In this document: positions 23,626-35,550 of the stretch, piece after piece
How the letters are laid out: each line of letters begins with the position of its first letter
Position numbering within the stretch: the stretch's first letter is position 1
Translations under genes and position numbers: made by a program
Origin: Lepas anatifera
Lineage: Eukaryota > Arthropoda > Thecostraca > Lepadidae
Direction: 5' to 3'
Length of the DNA: 64,000 bases
Assembly: GCA_034440635.1 (NCBI GenBank)
Contig: JAOTON010001071.1
Coordinates: 62,001-126,000, forward strand
Notes under the pieces: generated by a model
What the model was told of the DNA's origin: nothing
The model's database searches: none
The model's input: only the letters and a program-made list of their open reading frames with translations

Positions 23626-24236
23626 TTAACCCTTGCCCCCGTGGGGGTGTTTGAACACCCCCTGCCCTCAGGTTTTTCCGGCGGCAAGAAAAAACGGCGG
23701 CGCGAAGCGCCTCCGCACTTGGCACACCTTATCATTGATAAATCTCGCAACTTTCCTCAAAAGTGTATGAGTTAGGTCATCTCAGGTCAGGTCACCAGTG
23801 CAATCAACTAACCTCACCTCCAAAAATGTTTAAGGTGGCATAAGTAAGAAAATCGTGAATCTATCGAATCGAAACTTATGACACCTAATTTGTTTACCAG
23901 ACGACCTCACATGCATTTTTATTTTCTAACCTTATATTGTTATCTTATACGTCATTCGATTTGCCGTCACGAGAGAAAGCGAATGGTGCCTAAAATTTTA
24001 ATCTAACTCAACTCTGTCAGACGCTAGAGTCTAGAAACTTTTCTGACACGCCACCTTCTTTGACCAGTCATGACCTCAACATTGACCTGGGCCCAAAACA
24101 ACTGGCTGATGTAGTTTTTTCATGAATATTTTATGTGCTATCCAGCAGCTTCGAATTTTTCTTTATCCTGCATAGAAACCGAGTTCGAGGGAGTGTTTGA
24201 ACCCCACCACCACCACCACCACCAGGGCGAAGGTGG
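23626..24236 (+). mobile_element. TTAA/GGTCA element, short copy
   Basis: It begins with TTAA (23626-23629) and CCCTTGCCCCCGTGGGGG, then GGTTTTTCCGGC and a GGCGGCGCGAAGCGCC word, GGTCATCTCAGGTCAGGTCA and CCTCACCTCCAAAAATG. The element at 45178-46347 has the same words in the same order. It ends with a GTGTTTGAACCCC run, a (CCA)n expansion at 24207-24224 and AGGGCGAAGG, like the other copy's right end. The interior is shortened. There is no coding frame. A TTAA at the right end is not preserved. Confidence 0.65.
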
Positions 24237-24239
24237 ATC

Positions 24240-25460
24240 GGAGGCCCACGCGGGGAGGGGGTGAAGTCAGACTCCGACAAGATAAAGTTATCGTGGGTCC
24301 AAAATTGTCTCCGCATTTCGAACAGGATAAACAGTGGCGAATCAAGACTTTTATTCCGGGGGGGTTAAGGGGGCTCAACCCTATCCCCAAATTCACCTTG
24401 AATAACTTCTTGGTAAGCGATTTCTATAGGCACTCCAAAATTTCGTGGGGGGGCTTTAGCCTCTGGCATCCGGTTTTAGCCACCACTGTGGTCCAATATG
24501 CGGTGATTCACCTTTGCTAGAAATAAAACCCAGTTAGAGAGGTCTAGGAATGCAAAAGTCCCCATCCATTTTCCCTCGTGGCAAAGGCAAACAAAGACAG
24601 ATACGCAGTCACTCTTTTTAAGTTTCATAGAAGAAAAATTCATCGTTCACATGAAGGCCAAACCTGCAGATTTTCCCTCGCAAATGAGCTTTCCAATACA
24701 CAGTTTTCGCGTCATGTTTGCGGATTTTGTTGTCCTAGTGATCACTTGCCTATCTTCCGTTTTTTGTGCTGACCAATCGTATTTTAAATTGAGGCGTTTA
24801 TGACATTACTGTTCACCCTCCATCACAGACAGGCATTAAGGGATTCCTTTTTCGTGGGCAATGACTATTCCTTTTCTTGATTCCTTTCTCTTCTTGGTAT
24901 TCCTTTTTCTTGGCAACGAATTTTTTGGGGAGTCAATTTCGTGCCCAAATAAAGCCAGCATATATCCATAATTCGGCTTTTTCACATTAGGAAAGCTGAC
25001 ATGCGACAGTTTAAACCCTTCGAATTCCACGCCATGTGTTTTGAGCTAAGTCGCAGTGCCAGATCTGACGTTAGGAGAAGTGACCAGAAATTTATCCTGG
25101 ATCGGTTCAAAACGTGCACAATACATTGAAAGCCGCCTATGTCCACACAAAAAACGGCATCCAGAAATATTTCTAAACTGCGTTTCATGTCCGATTTGTC
25201 CAGGCATCGCATGGCGGCCAGCAGCCCTCCAACATGAGCGGTATCTCGAGCATGCAAGAGACGTCTCTGCCAAGCGTCCTGGTAATCTCCTGCCGGAGAC
25301 GCTGACACCGCTGGATGGCCCTCAGCTTCCGCCCGCCCTGGAGGGAATGGGCGGCAGGCGGCGGAATCAGCAGGGACAGCACCGGCCGCCCTGGAGGGAC
25401 GGCAGAGGTGAAGAGGAGGCATTTGTATCTGATCCTCTTACAGAATGTGTCAAATTTTGG
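24240..25460. other. No recognisable gene; GC-rich patch at 25200-25420
   Basis: Open frames overlap on both strands at 25046-25535 in GC-rich sequence. The longest (146 codons, minus) has no domain I recognise and begins inside the frame on the other strand; coding status cannot be decided by eye. Confidence 0.3.
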
Positions 25461-25464
25461 CTCC

Positions 25465-26229
25465 AGGTCATATTTGGTCCGGTCACTAGTACAGGTCAAT
25501 TAACCTCACTTCCAAAAAACTGTAGAATAGGATAAGGATACGGTTTAGAAAAGCTAAGGATAGAATATTAATATATCAGCGGGGCTGATATATTGGTCTG
25601 AGGTTCAAAAACATAATGAGCCCGCCTGATACTACAACACATATATCGGGAATTTCGCTATGGATAACTTTAGGGCATGACCTCTCCGTTGACACAATAC
25701 ATGACCTCCCCGTTGGAAATTCGCAGGCAATATGGTTAAGCTCAGTAACTTCGTCGGAGATAGCGATGCAGCGCTTTTTGACGTCAATGGGTCCATCTTA
25801 TCCCTGTACCTCTAGTGATATGAGTTTTGACCCAATTAGATCTTTACCAGACCCTAAGTCAGGTCAAATTTTAGATTTGACCTAGCAAGGTCACATTATA
25901 TATTATTCAACAGGGTTTTCTGGGAAGATTGTACAGGTGTAGTATATGGTTTTATTACAGCTCTTCTTAGTCACGTACTATGACCAAAAAACCTTCGGTT
26001 CTACCACATCCCATTTCATCCCTAGGGTGATATGTTTTGGCCTCTGGTGACCTTGGATGTAGCCTCACGAAGAAACTTAGAACACCTTCGTCAGAGCTTA
26101 GGTCCAGGTACATACCTAATAGCGTTTAACACTTGTTGTTGCCAGGCGTGATTTTTAGATATTAGGGGCGGGTGACCACCCATCCTCGCCAAGCAGAAGA
26201 TAACTCACACCCCCGTTAGTGCGCGTTAA
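25465..26229 (+). mobile_element. TTAA/GGTCA element, second copy
   Basis: The order of words matches the + strand copy at 45178: GGTCACTAGTACAGGTCA, ACCTCACTTCCAAAAAA, the CCCGCCTGATACTACAACA block, ATCGGGAATTTC, CATGACCTCTCCGTTG and GACCTCTGGTGACC-type words (here CCTCTGGTGACCTTGG near 26040). The right end is CCCCCGTTAGTGCGCGTTAA, with TTAA at 26226-26229. It resembles the TTAACACGCGCATTGACGGG end type. The left end is missing or unrecognised. It carries no gene. Confidence 0.6.
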
Positions 26230-27640
26230 CGCATGCGTACCTTAGAGTATTCACGTGCCCACCTTTTTCATGGGACAGTCAAAGAAAATGGAGTCCAGAA
26301 TATACGCATTAAAGAGCAAAGTTGAAACAAATGCCATTTCCTCCAATTTAACCTCCAGGGCGAACGCGACCCTATTGAGCCAATCCTGAAAACCAGCCAA
26401 GGATATGTTTTGCTAACAGGCCTTGAAAGCCACCTCTGTTTCGGGATCGACAAACTCCACTCTCGCACCCAAAATATCTCCATTAAAAAAATCACGTGAA
26501 TAAACTAAAGTGTCATACAATTGAGATATTTCAAGGTCACTGCACATTCCATTCAGGGACAAAGATCGCGGGTCAAGATCTCTAGCTAGTTTCGAGGACC
26601 TGACCATGACAAAATGGTACTGATGCAATGACTAGGGCAGCTAATAGGTCATGGTTAAATAGGCAATTCAAATCCTAATGTCATATTGCACCCATAACAT
26701 CAAAGAGTTATCAGCCTCCTGGCTACCCTTAGTCCTGTCAGGGAGGGGGTGGGCAGATTCGCCAAACACTACCAACATGTTACTCTAAATTTCTCCTCAC
26801 TGCAAGTGCACAGCGCAAATGTCGAGTAAAAGCTGACTAAAAATCGCAGGCATTCGTTACAGCACCGAAAATAGCTTGTTCGACTTGGACTGAGACTCCT
26901 CACCAGACTGCAAGTTCCGACATAAAGCGGTTCTGGTCCGGTTATAACAGTAAAAATTTTGTACAACAATAAAAACAATAAAATAAATAACAACAAAATA
27001 ACAATAACAACAATAAAACAATAAAAATTTGTAACAGTATATATTTTCCGGTTATAACAGTAAAAACATATACCAACGGGCGCTAATTGCCCCCCCCTAT
27101 TCAACCTGGATACCTTTTCACACAATCGCCGCCCAACAGGAAGATTCATTGATTGATTGCATTCATTGATACTAAATCAGAAAAATCCTGACTGTCCAAT
27201 GTGAAGTCATAGGATCCTTGGATGGACTGAAAGTAATAATAATAATCCTGTCGAGGGTGCTAGGAACCACCGCACTGTGGGGGAATCTGGAGAATTAGGA
27301 GTTGTAGATGGCGTCGAACGATGGACTCGCCGTTCGCCAGTTGAAGGTGGCGGTAAACGGCATGTGTTGCCAGCTATATCCAGCCGTATATCAAGATGGC
27401 GGAAAACTTCCACGTCTGCCATTATTTTCAACTAATTACCATATTTGGTGTATGATCTCTCCTCAAATATTGCCGTCCATTTACAAATACATATATCTGC
27501 GGAGCCAAAAGTAACTGACCTGTCAGAATTCGCCGTGTGATCGGAAACAATACAAACTGAATCGATGTGTCAGTTTTTATATTATTTGGAGCTTTGACGC
27601 CTCACAGAACAGCTCACGGACCCTCTGCACTTGTCATGGT

Positions 27641-27661
27641 GGGGGGGGGGGGGGGGGGGGG
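27641..27661. repeat. Poly-G run of 21
   Basis: Twenty-one consecutive G. Such runs can fold as G-quadruplexes and are prone to length errors in assemblies. Confidence 0.95.
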
Positions 27662-28654
27662 CAAAATCACTGAGGCCTCCTGTACCAACTATTCAGACCA
27701 CCTAGAGGGATTCGATAGTTTTCCGTTCAGGCCCTAGCATTTCGTCTGCCACCTGAAAACACATTCGATGCTGAATTGGATGCCTATTTTGTTGTTAATA
27801 TCCGCACTGGCGAGCACCCCTTGAGATCTCCAGAACGAGGAAGGTTAGGGGAAATCCACGCTTCGGGGTTTCGTAGATGAGTTGTTACAAGAAAGTTTCA
27901 TTAACCTAGGTCGACTCGAACGAGGCCATTCATATAAAATCAGTCACACAGAGGAACCATTGCGGTATGCCATGATTGTGCAGAAATGGGCCAGCATGCG
28001 CTAAAACAGACAGTGTAGTACTGTACCCAAAGAACATAATTTTAATAGGACGATACATATTTGGAATGTATTTGGCCTGTCTACTTGAACCCTGGCTGCA
28101 GAATTCATCAAATCAAGATTGATTATATATTCGGACACAGCACTTAATCAGTATCTGCATGTACGCAAATGGCCGTTGGAAAAAGTGTCGGGTAAGGGAT
28201 GAGCCGCCTCCTTTCTGAGGTAAACATCGTAACAATATGCACATGGTCAAGATCAAAGCTCATACGACGGCCAGGAATATTTCCAACAATCTACTGGAAA
28301 CATGAGAATTACCAACATGAAACGTATTGCCTACATGAGGATTATGATGACGGGCTGCCGAATATATCTGTTATCAATCTGCATTTGCTCAATTCCACAT
28401 CCAAGATTCGAGGAGACAGGTCAACTGACATCTTACTGACGCATGCACTTTTAGTGACAGTAAATGCACAGACAATGACAGCAAAGGTAAAGTAACATGC
28501 AATTTTTTCCGAAATCTCCGTCAACTTCATCCAAGGTAATTGGCTATGATATTTTCCCTTTGGTGCACTCTTCAATCTAACGTCATAGGAGCCATTAGGT
28601 TGGATGAGTATTTAGCCTTGGAGGGGACTGTCCCCTCTGCCAACGTTGGGGGAC

Positions 28655-28840
28655 GTGTCGCCCTCGCTGTGACGAAGCCCCTGGACTAGAAGAGTCCAGG
28701 GGCTGAACTGTCTTTGGTAACTGCGAGTCCGACAGGAGCAACCGTTCATCACATTGGTAGTATCTGTCACTGTGTTTGCGGGTTTCAAATGTGTTTCTTA
28801 CACATGTGAAATTATATGCACTGCACTTGGTACTCGTATG
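28655..28840. repeat. Dispersed repeat, copy 1, with perfect hairpin
   Basis: The words ACGTGTCGCCCTC, CTGTGACGAAG, TCATCACA, TGCGGGTTTCA and ACATGTGAAAT occur in the same order at 38608-38775. Inside lies an 11-bp perfect hairpin, GCCCCTGGACT (28677-28687) pairing with 28693-28703 around a 5-nt loop, which the other copy lacks in clean form. Confidence 0.6.
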
Positions 28841-29439
28841 CCTTACTCAGCAGAATTACTGTGCGAGGTACAGACGAGAACATGCACAAGTGCCCAATTT
28901 CTGTCTTTGGTAACATCCAGTTTCGATGCTACATCGGGTCAAGACTGAGTTCTGAGACATACAGACACCACTGAATATCTGACACCACTGACTTATTTGT
29001 TGTCACCTTCTCTGGGGCAGAAATTAGTTTGCAAAAGGCCGGTGCTTTCAAGCGGTGCGGAGAGGCAGCTGAAAAACGTAACGACTTCAAACAGCACACT
29101 AACAAAAGCGGAGCGCGAGCTGTCCCAGCTTCGCTCCTTACTGAAACATACGTTTCCCGAAAGAAGAAAGGGTGCAGACCGACAAACAGAGGCAGGCGAA
29201 AAGGGAGGAGATGTTACTCTGCTGCCTCTCACGGAACACCCACGATTTCCTGCGAACACAGCTCAGCCTCCCCACACCTGGCCTCGGAACACTGCAAAGG
29301 TGAACGAAGCGGTTTCAGACCCTACCCACATTGCTTTAATCATGACAATGAGAGCCGAAGAACACGAGCCACGAGGGACAACACTAAATGAGATCATCCG
29401 TTGTCCTTACTCTTGGCGAGATGTCAGCAGGCGCTCGCA

Positions 29440-29650
29440 TGTGCTACGATTCGCCAGTGGGTCGCGTCCAGGAACCGTGGAGACTCGGTGCAGGTGGTCA
29501 GTAGAAGTCTGCTCTCGCTGGAGGCCGCAAAGTTCAATCAAGAGATGACACGCAACATCCTCTACCGAGTGATCAAGGCCATCGAAGCCACTGAACTCAG
29601 CGTAGCGGCGACAGTAGTGCAGTTTGCACAATTTAAAACGTACGGTACAG
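29440..29650 (+). pseudogene. P-element-like transposase fragment, third locus
   Basis: KFNQEMTRNILYRVIKAIEA followed by TELSVAATV is clearly related to DHDMTRDILFCCIHAVEEAG at 18.0 kb and to the 'YDxxMTxxLLxxxIxxxExxGxxVxAxV' part of the P-like DDE domain. Just before it, TIRQWVASRNRG resembles the family's 'TLRRW' segment, so the intervening first catalytic block is deleted. Frames at 28997-29548 upstream show charged, heptad-like sequence that may be the coiled-coil region of the same copy, but that link is weak. No catalytic residues remain. Confidence 0.65.
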
Positions 29651-31155
29651 CACGCCACAACCAAGCACATGTGTCGGCGACAGGGTGGCCAGGTTTCTAT
29701 AGTGAAAATATGCCAAATTCGGCATATTTGGCATATTTTTGGCCATGATATTGACCTAATTTGTGAAATATTGGTCACAATCTGTCAAATGAACATGCAA
29801 AAAGGCGCCAAACGTACCATCTCTGTATAGTCATAGATTTAGCGTGTTCAGAGACATGATTGGCTTTTATAACATTTTAAATATATAGTATTGCATGTAA
29901 AATATGCCAAATTTGTGACATTTGGCTGTAAATATGCTTAACTGGCAACCCTGGTCAGCGATGCCAGAGATGAATCTATTGGGGCGAGTGTAAATATAGG
30001 GCTACAGCGTGAAAAGCCGCAACGTCTTTCTGAAAATAATTTACGATCTCTAAAAATACCGAATGCAATATTGTCCCAATACCCCCACTGTATTCCTCCC
30101 TGGACACGCGCTCGGGTTGGTTAACATGTGTCTTGCCGCACCGTGCCTTTTAAATTACAGTGTAAACTGCAGTAAAGTACGGCCTCCATCGTCTTCGTCG
30201 AACCGCGATCAGCTGAGGTCGCCGGTTGACAAAAAGGAATTGCGTGTCAATGTGGAGGACGCCTCGTTTCCTCAGCCTTGCACCTCCGCACGGTAATAGC
30301 CTGTCGTGCGTCTTCCTCCTTCTCACAAGTCCCTCTTATCACTGGTGGGGGAGAAATAGGCGCGTATTCGGGAGGACTTTGCCCACACGCCCGCTAAGCT
30401 TGCGGGAGAGTAGATCGAAGATAGAGAGAGAGAGACAAACACCCAAGGTTTTTCCAAAGACCTGGTCAATGGGCGAAGGGCGACACCCGGGCAAGGTGAA
30501 TTTTCCAACAATTCTGGCGTGTTCTTATCAATAGCATGGTAGTAATTTTTTCTTAAACATTGAATGGGGTTTGAATAAGGCTTTAAACGAAGATTTTAAT
30601 ATACTTCCCACAACATTGCTTCTACTTAAGAAACGCTTAAAAGCTTCTTCTACTTTCTTCAGCATTGTAATCTGCTTTCACAGCACAGCAACATTTGAAT
30701 TTTCCACTGGCAAACATATATTTTCAAGCAAGAATTTTACGCTTACCGCCCTAGCGCAAAACCAGTTTTGAGAAAGTGCACAGAGACATTCACTATAAAG
30801 GCAGTGCATCAGAATCGGGAGACCCTGTTTCTTCCCGTGATCAAGTTTTATAGCATTCAAAGAAGAAAGGAGAGTGGTTTCTTCGGTTCGCTATTCATTG
30901 TTTAGTCCTTTATTCGAATCCCGTAAGGTTTTTGCATTACTCCTAATCAGCACCGATGTATACGGTCAAATGGAACACACTTGTAGGTCCTGTGCAAGAA
31001 TGTGCCGTCAGAGCTCACGGCGATCAGCGAGACATTACAATGCATTTTAAGACAATGCTGATTTCCACATGACTTAATGTCACCCTTCCCGTGTCTATTG
31101 TAAGATACTTTTGTTGATTCCTTGGCCCAGGTTTCAATTGTTTATTTTCTTTGTT
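29651..31155. other. No recognisable gene
   Basis: AT-rich with runs of ATATGCCAAAT-type words at 29700-29945; nothing recognised. Confidence 0.35.
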
Positions 31156-31159
31156 CAGG

Positions 31160-31515
31160 GTCGTGGGAGGTGCGAACAAACGGGAGTTTAAGACAAACTA
31201 CTATGGCGTTCAAGACTCGTCTTCGACTGCTCATGATGGGATTATACCCTACAGTGACTGCCGGCCCGCGCCCAGCTCCCCACTTCAGTCGCCATGGAGG
31301 ATGCAACGCCGCAGTACATCAGAGCTGGAAGAACCCTGGAGCCTGGACACTGAGCCTGGAAGAAGCGCCCCATCCGCAGAGACTGAGCCGACGATGGACG
31401 CGGAGATGGAAGCGATGCTGGCGAGTGTGCCGGTGTCCTCCGTTGCAGAAGGCGCCAGCGAAACAAGGATGCCGACAGTAGATGCAAAGCGGGCCTCAGA
31501 TGACGAACTGGCCAC
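31160..31515 (+). CDS. Possible exon of unknown function, Ser/Glu-rich
   Basis: A TTTGTTCAG acceptor (AG at 31158-31159) precedes a frame that stays open to a GGCCAC/GTGAGG donor-like site near 31516. The C-terminal part is acidic and Ser/Pro/Glu-rich (SAETEPTMDAEMEAMLASVP), typical of a disordered region, and is GC-richer than the surroundings. I recognise no domain. Alternative frames are open as well, so support is limited. Confidence 0.3.
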
Positions 31516-32383
31516 GTGAGGCCCGTTATTTGGTATTCAAGAGTAAAGACATAGAACGAAGCCTGTGGCGGGCCTCCTTTCAAAATAACATTGGAAGGTA
31601 CTTAATTCATATAAACCAAGCCAGCTTCAGGGTTGAATGCCCATCTTCCCCGGCACATTTCACACTCCTGGTGTGGTTCAAATATGATTTGAAACTGAAT
31701 TCTTGTGTCTAAGGCGGGATGCGAACATGGAAATAACACGAACATGCGGAACAACATGTTCAGAAATGAGGAGGCATTCATGCTCAAGGCGACTGTTCCA
31801 CTGAAGCAGATATTCCGAAATGGAAGATGACACGAGCTTCATTAATACCGCACCCGTAAATGTTGCACTTTTTTGTAGCAGACACTAAGTTGTTGCAGAA
31901 AATATATATTACGCTATTTGAGACGACAAGAGCATACAGTACATGCATCTAATAAGATACGAGATACTGGTAAAACTTGCTTTTTGGCAGCTAAAACGCT
32001 ATGTATATGACAAAAGTACAACGAACTGCAAGTTGTCAATCCATTAGGTTTGTCATAGTAACTGGTCTTGTTTTATTATATAGGAATCATTTATTTTGCG
32101 AAGGTTCGGTGCCTTCAGAAATTACGACCGGTTTAAAACGAAGCACAGTTATTCAGCATTGCCATTTTAAACACAGATCGGGCAATATGTCAGTAAACAT
32201 ACAGTTTTTGTCGCCTAGTGGATAAGAATTTTTTTGCCCAAATAGGAATGGAACATGTCTCGGAAAAGTGTTGTGGCCTCTTATATCCTTAGAGTAACCT
32301 TGTCACTCCTGAACTTGCAGTTGAAGTGTTCCACCATTGCAAGCCAACAGTCAACGAGTGATAACAGAATCGATTCCCAACAA

Positions 32384-32719
32384 CAGGTCAAGGACAAAAT
32401 GCAGTGTACGGAATGAAATGCCACCGATAAGGTGACCATCGCCGTTCCATATGATAATATGGCAGCCAGACTCGAAGCACGGTTTCACGACAAAATTGAT
32501 AAATATCTGGTGAAGGCTCAAGACAGTCACGAAAAACCCCGGGGAGAGGTGTTGGCGCTAGCCATCGGATCACTAGGTCAGACGCTCCTGCAAAATACCG
32601 ACGACCCATTAACAAAGCTGGGTGTTTGTAACAGTAAGCTGGTGAAAGACCTCAGTGCTGGAGTCCTGCGCGGCTTTCCGATCATCTGGTCGATGTTCGC
32701 AAGGGGGCGGAAGGACTGA
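32384..32719 (+). CDS. Possible exon, unknown
   Basis: A CCAACAACAG acceptor (near 32384) precedes a coding-like stretch; the frame from 32432 to the TGA at 32717-32719 encodes 95 residues (AARLEARFHDKIDKYLVKAQ and LALAIGSLGQTLL). It is amphipathic and helical-looking with no domain I can name. The true upstream frame contains a stop near 32414, so the exact exon border is unsure. Confidence 0.3.
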
Positions 32720-32929
32720 TGATCAGCATCAGTAGATGGCGAATAAGGTTGAGCTTGGATGAGGTGCGCGTGTTGGACTGAGTTATGGCTGAGGGCAAGG
32801 ATCGTTGACGGATTAAGATGCGGGTGGAATTATATGCGACGAGGAGACCAAAGAACAGTGCTGGTGGTCACCATCGCGCTGGGCCGAGCACCTGGCCCTG
32901 CCGCACTCCTGCGTTATTTGATGGCTTCG

Positions 32930-33130
32930 AGAGGCAGTGTGACATTTGTTCTCGCAAGCGGCAGGTGTTGACTGATGACAGCTGGTTCCTTCCGGTATGG
33001 CTTTGGGTTGGCATGGAATGTCCCGACTGTGACAAAGCTGGATCCGACAGGGCAGGCCGGCGTGTATATGTATACTTTGAGCCCAGTTGCTCATCCCTAA
33101 GTTTAAGGTCTTGATTAAGAAAATTGCGTG
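32930..33130 (+). CDS. Possible exon with CxxC pairs, leading into the satellite
   Basis: The frame reads QCDICSRKRQ, then WFLPVWLWVGMECPDCDKAG. The pattern W...P..LW.....CPxC is reminiscent of the N-terminal zinc-binding part of large transposon-borne proteins found in fish and invertebrates (DUF6729-like), which is only a suggestion. In a second frame, KKIACTTARILYELNDGQVT begins at about 33117 and runs into the first unit of the 197-bp satellite, up to its GGGTGAGTT donor-like site. Confidence 0.25.
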
Positions 33131-35086
33131 CACCACCGCCCGAATCCTGTATGAGCTAAATGATGGCCAAGTCACCTATGGGTGAGTTCAACTGCTGAGG
33201 AGTGTGTGAATGGTGACTTTCGAAAGGAGGAGATATTCACTCATTCGTCGACCCCGCTTGAGAAAATTGGCTAGGGACCGTTCCTAGGTTCAGCTGCCAA
33301 GAGTGGATCTGCTGTGGATGTGCTGTGCACCACCGCCCCAATCATGTGTGAGCTAAATGATGGCCAAGTCACCTATGGGTGAGTCCAACTGCTGAGGAGT
33401 ATGTGAATGGTGACTTTCGAAAGGAGGAGATATTCACTCATTCGTCGACCCCACTTGAAGAAATTGGCTAGGGACCGTTCCTAGGTTCAGCTGCCAAGAG
33501 TGGATCTGCTGTGGATGTGCTGTGCACCACCGCCCCAATCATGTATGAGCTAAATGATGGCCGAGTCACCTATGGGTGAGTTCAACAGCTGAGGATTGTG
33601 TGAATGGTGACTTTCGAAAGGAGGAGATATTCACTCATTCGTCGACCCCACCTGAGAAAATTGGCTAGGACCGTTCCTAGGCTCAGCTGCCAAGAGTGGA
33701 TCTGCTGTGGATGTGCTGTGCACCACCGCCCCAATCATGTTTGAGCTAAATGATGGCCAAGTCACCTATGGGTGAGTTCAACTGCTGAGGAGTATGTGAA
33801 TGGTGACTTTCCAAAGGAGGAGATATTCACTCATTCGTCGACCCCACTTGAGAAAATTGGCTAGGGACCGTTCCTAGGTTCAGCTGCCAAGAGTGGATCT
33901 GCTGTGGATGTGATGTGCACCACCGCCCCAATCATGTATGAGCTAAATGATGGCCAAGTCACCTATGGGTGAGTTCAACTGCTGAGGAGTATGTGAATGG
34001 TGACTTTCCAAAGGAGGAGATATTCACTCATTCGTCGACCCCACCTGAGAAAATTGGCTAGGGACCGTTCCTAGGCTCAGCTGCCAAGAGTGGATCTGCT
34101 GTGGATGTGATGTGCACCACCGCCCCAATCATGTATGAGCTAAATGATGGCCAAGTCACCTATGGGTGAGTTCAACTGCTGAGGAGTATGTGAATGGTGA
34201 CTTTCCAAAGGAGGAGATATTCACTCATTCGTCGACCCCACTTGAGAAAATTGGCTAGGGACCGTTCCTAGGCTCAGCTGCCAAGAGTGGATCTGCTGTG
34301 GATGTGATGTGCACCACCGCCCCAATCATGTATGAGCTAAATGATGGCCAAGTCACCTATGGGTGAGTTCAACTGCTGAGGAGTATGTGAATGGTGACTT
34401 TCGAAAGGAGGAGATATTCACTCATTCGTCGACCCCACTTGAGAAAATTGGCTAGGGACCGTTCCTAGGTTCAGCTGCCAAGAGTGGATCTGCTGTGGAT
34501 GTGCTGTGCACCACCGCCAGAACCATGTATGAGCTAAATGATGGCCAAGTCACCTATGGGTGAGTTCAACTGCTGAGGAGTATGTGAATGGTGACTTTCC
34601 AAAGGAGGAGATATTCACTCATTCGTCGACCCCACTTGAGAAAATTGGCTAGGGACCGTTCCTAGGCTCAGCTGCCAAGAGTGGATCTGCTGTGGATGTG
34701 ATGTGCACCACCACCCCAATCATGTATGAGCTAAATGATGGCCAAGTCACCTATGGGTGAGTTCAACTGCTGAGGAGTGTGTGAATGGTGACTTTCGAAA
34801 GGAGGAGATATTCACTCATTCGTCGACCCCACTTGAGAAAATTAGCTAGGGACCGTTCCTAGGCTCAGCTGCCAAGAGTGGATCTGCTGTGGATGTGCTG
34901 TGCACCACCACCCCAATCATGTTTGAGCTAAATGATGGCCAAGTCACCTATGGGTGAGTTCAACTGCTGAGGAGTGTGTGAATGGTGACTTTCGAAAGGA
35001 GGAGATATTCACTCATTCGTCGACCCCACTTGAGAAAATTGGCTAGGGACCGTTCCTAGGCTCAGCTGCCAAGAGTGGATCTGCTG
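33131..35086. repeat. 197-bp satellite, ten tandem units
   Basis: Units start (CACCACCGCC or variant) at 33131, 33328, 33525, 33721, 33918, 34115, 34312, 34509, 34706 and 34903; spacing is 197 bp except one of 196. The last unit is cut at about 35086. Units are very similar, differing at few sites (for example GTGCTGTG versus GTGATGTG, TTCGAAAGG versus TTCCAAAGG). Every unit contains the in-frame stretch for YELNDGQVTYG followed by a GGTGAGTT splice-donor-like word. The only reading-frame start in the array is this exon-like tail. It is a satellite built from an exon-intron border. Confidence 0.95.
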
Positions 35087-35550
35087 CAGCGCATAGGGAA
35101 GGTGGGCTTGTCTGCCACGCACGGACACAAGACCTCAGCCAGAGTCCTACGATAAGACCTTGGCGAGATTCTGCGAAGCACAGGTTGAACGATGAAGAGG
35201 AAATATGCATGGCACAGGCAGGACGTCGGTGCAGGTGACACGGGCATGTTTTTTTTACCTTTTAGCACTTGCAAATGTAATTTCTATCACATCTCTCATT
35301 TTCTTGCAATTTTAGCGCAGATGCACTTTCGCAAAAGGCACGCCCGTTTTTGGTTTGCCGTCACCTATCCTTATCATGCCCAGTGCAAGTGGACTGGAGT
35401 CGCCACTGGCTAAACCGGCATATGTGGAGTTTCACGTACACGAATAACTGCCCAAATGACGGAAGTACTTCTGGAAGGTCCGCACAAATAGACGAGAGTC
35501 AAATACAGTACGATGGCGAAGAATCACAAACCATGGGCCACACCAGTAAC
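35087..35550. other. Spacer after the satellite, no confident gene
   Basis: The stretch directly after the last satellite unit (CTGCTGCAG, then GC-rich to about 35238 with a GCAG/GTGAC site) looks exon-like but contains stops in all frames; nothing is assigned. Confidence 0.3.

Larger units (their letters stand above)
26230..29430. other. No recognisable gene; low-complexity AT/AAC patches
   Basis: An ATAACAACAATAA-type run lies at 26945-27030 and a 21-G homopolymer at 27641-27661. Short frames (such as 28199-28495, 98 codons, ending near a GCAAAG/GTAAAG donor-like site) have no recognisable domain. Confidence 0.35.

Noticed and set aside
24982..25535. Opposed 146- and 159-codon frames in GC-rich DNA
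   Set aside because: Both strands are open together, no domain is recognised and no splice pair is found; likely compositional.
33131..35086. Regular repeats that could suggest a CRISPR array
   Set aside because: The units are 197 bp with no variable spacers, in an animal genome; this is a satellite.
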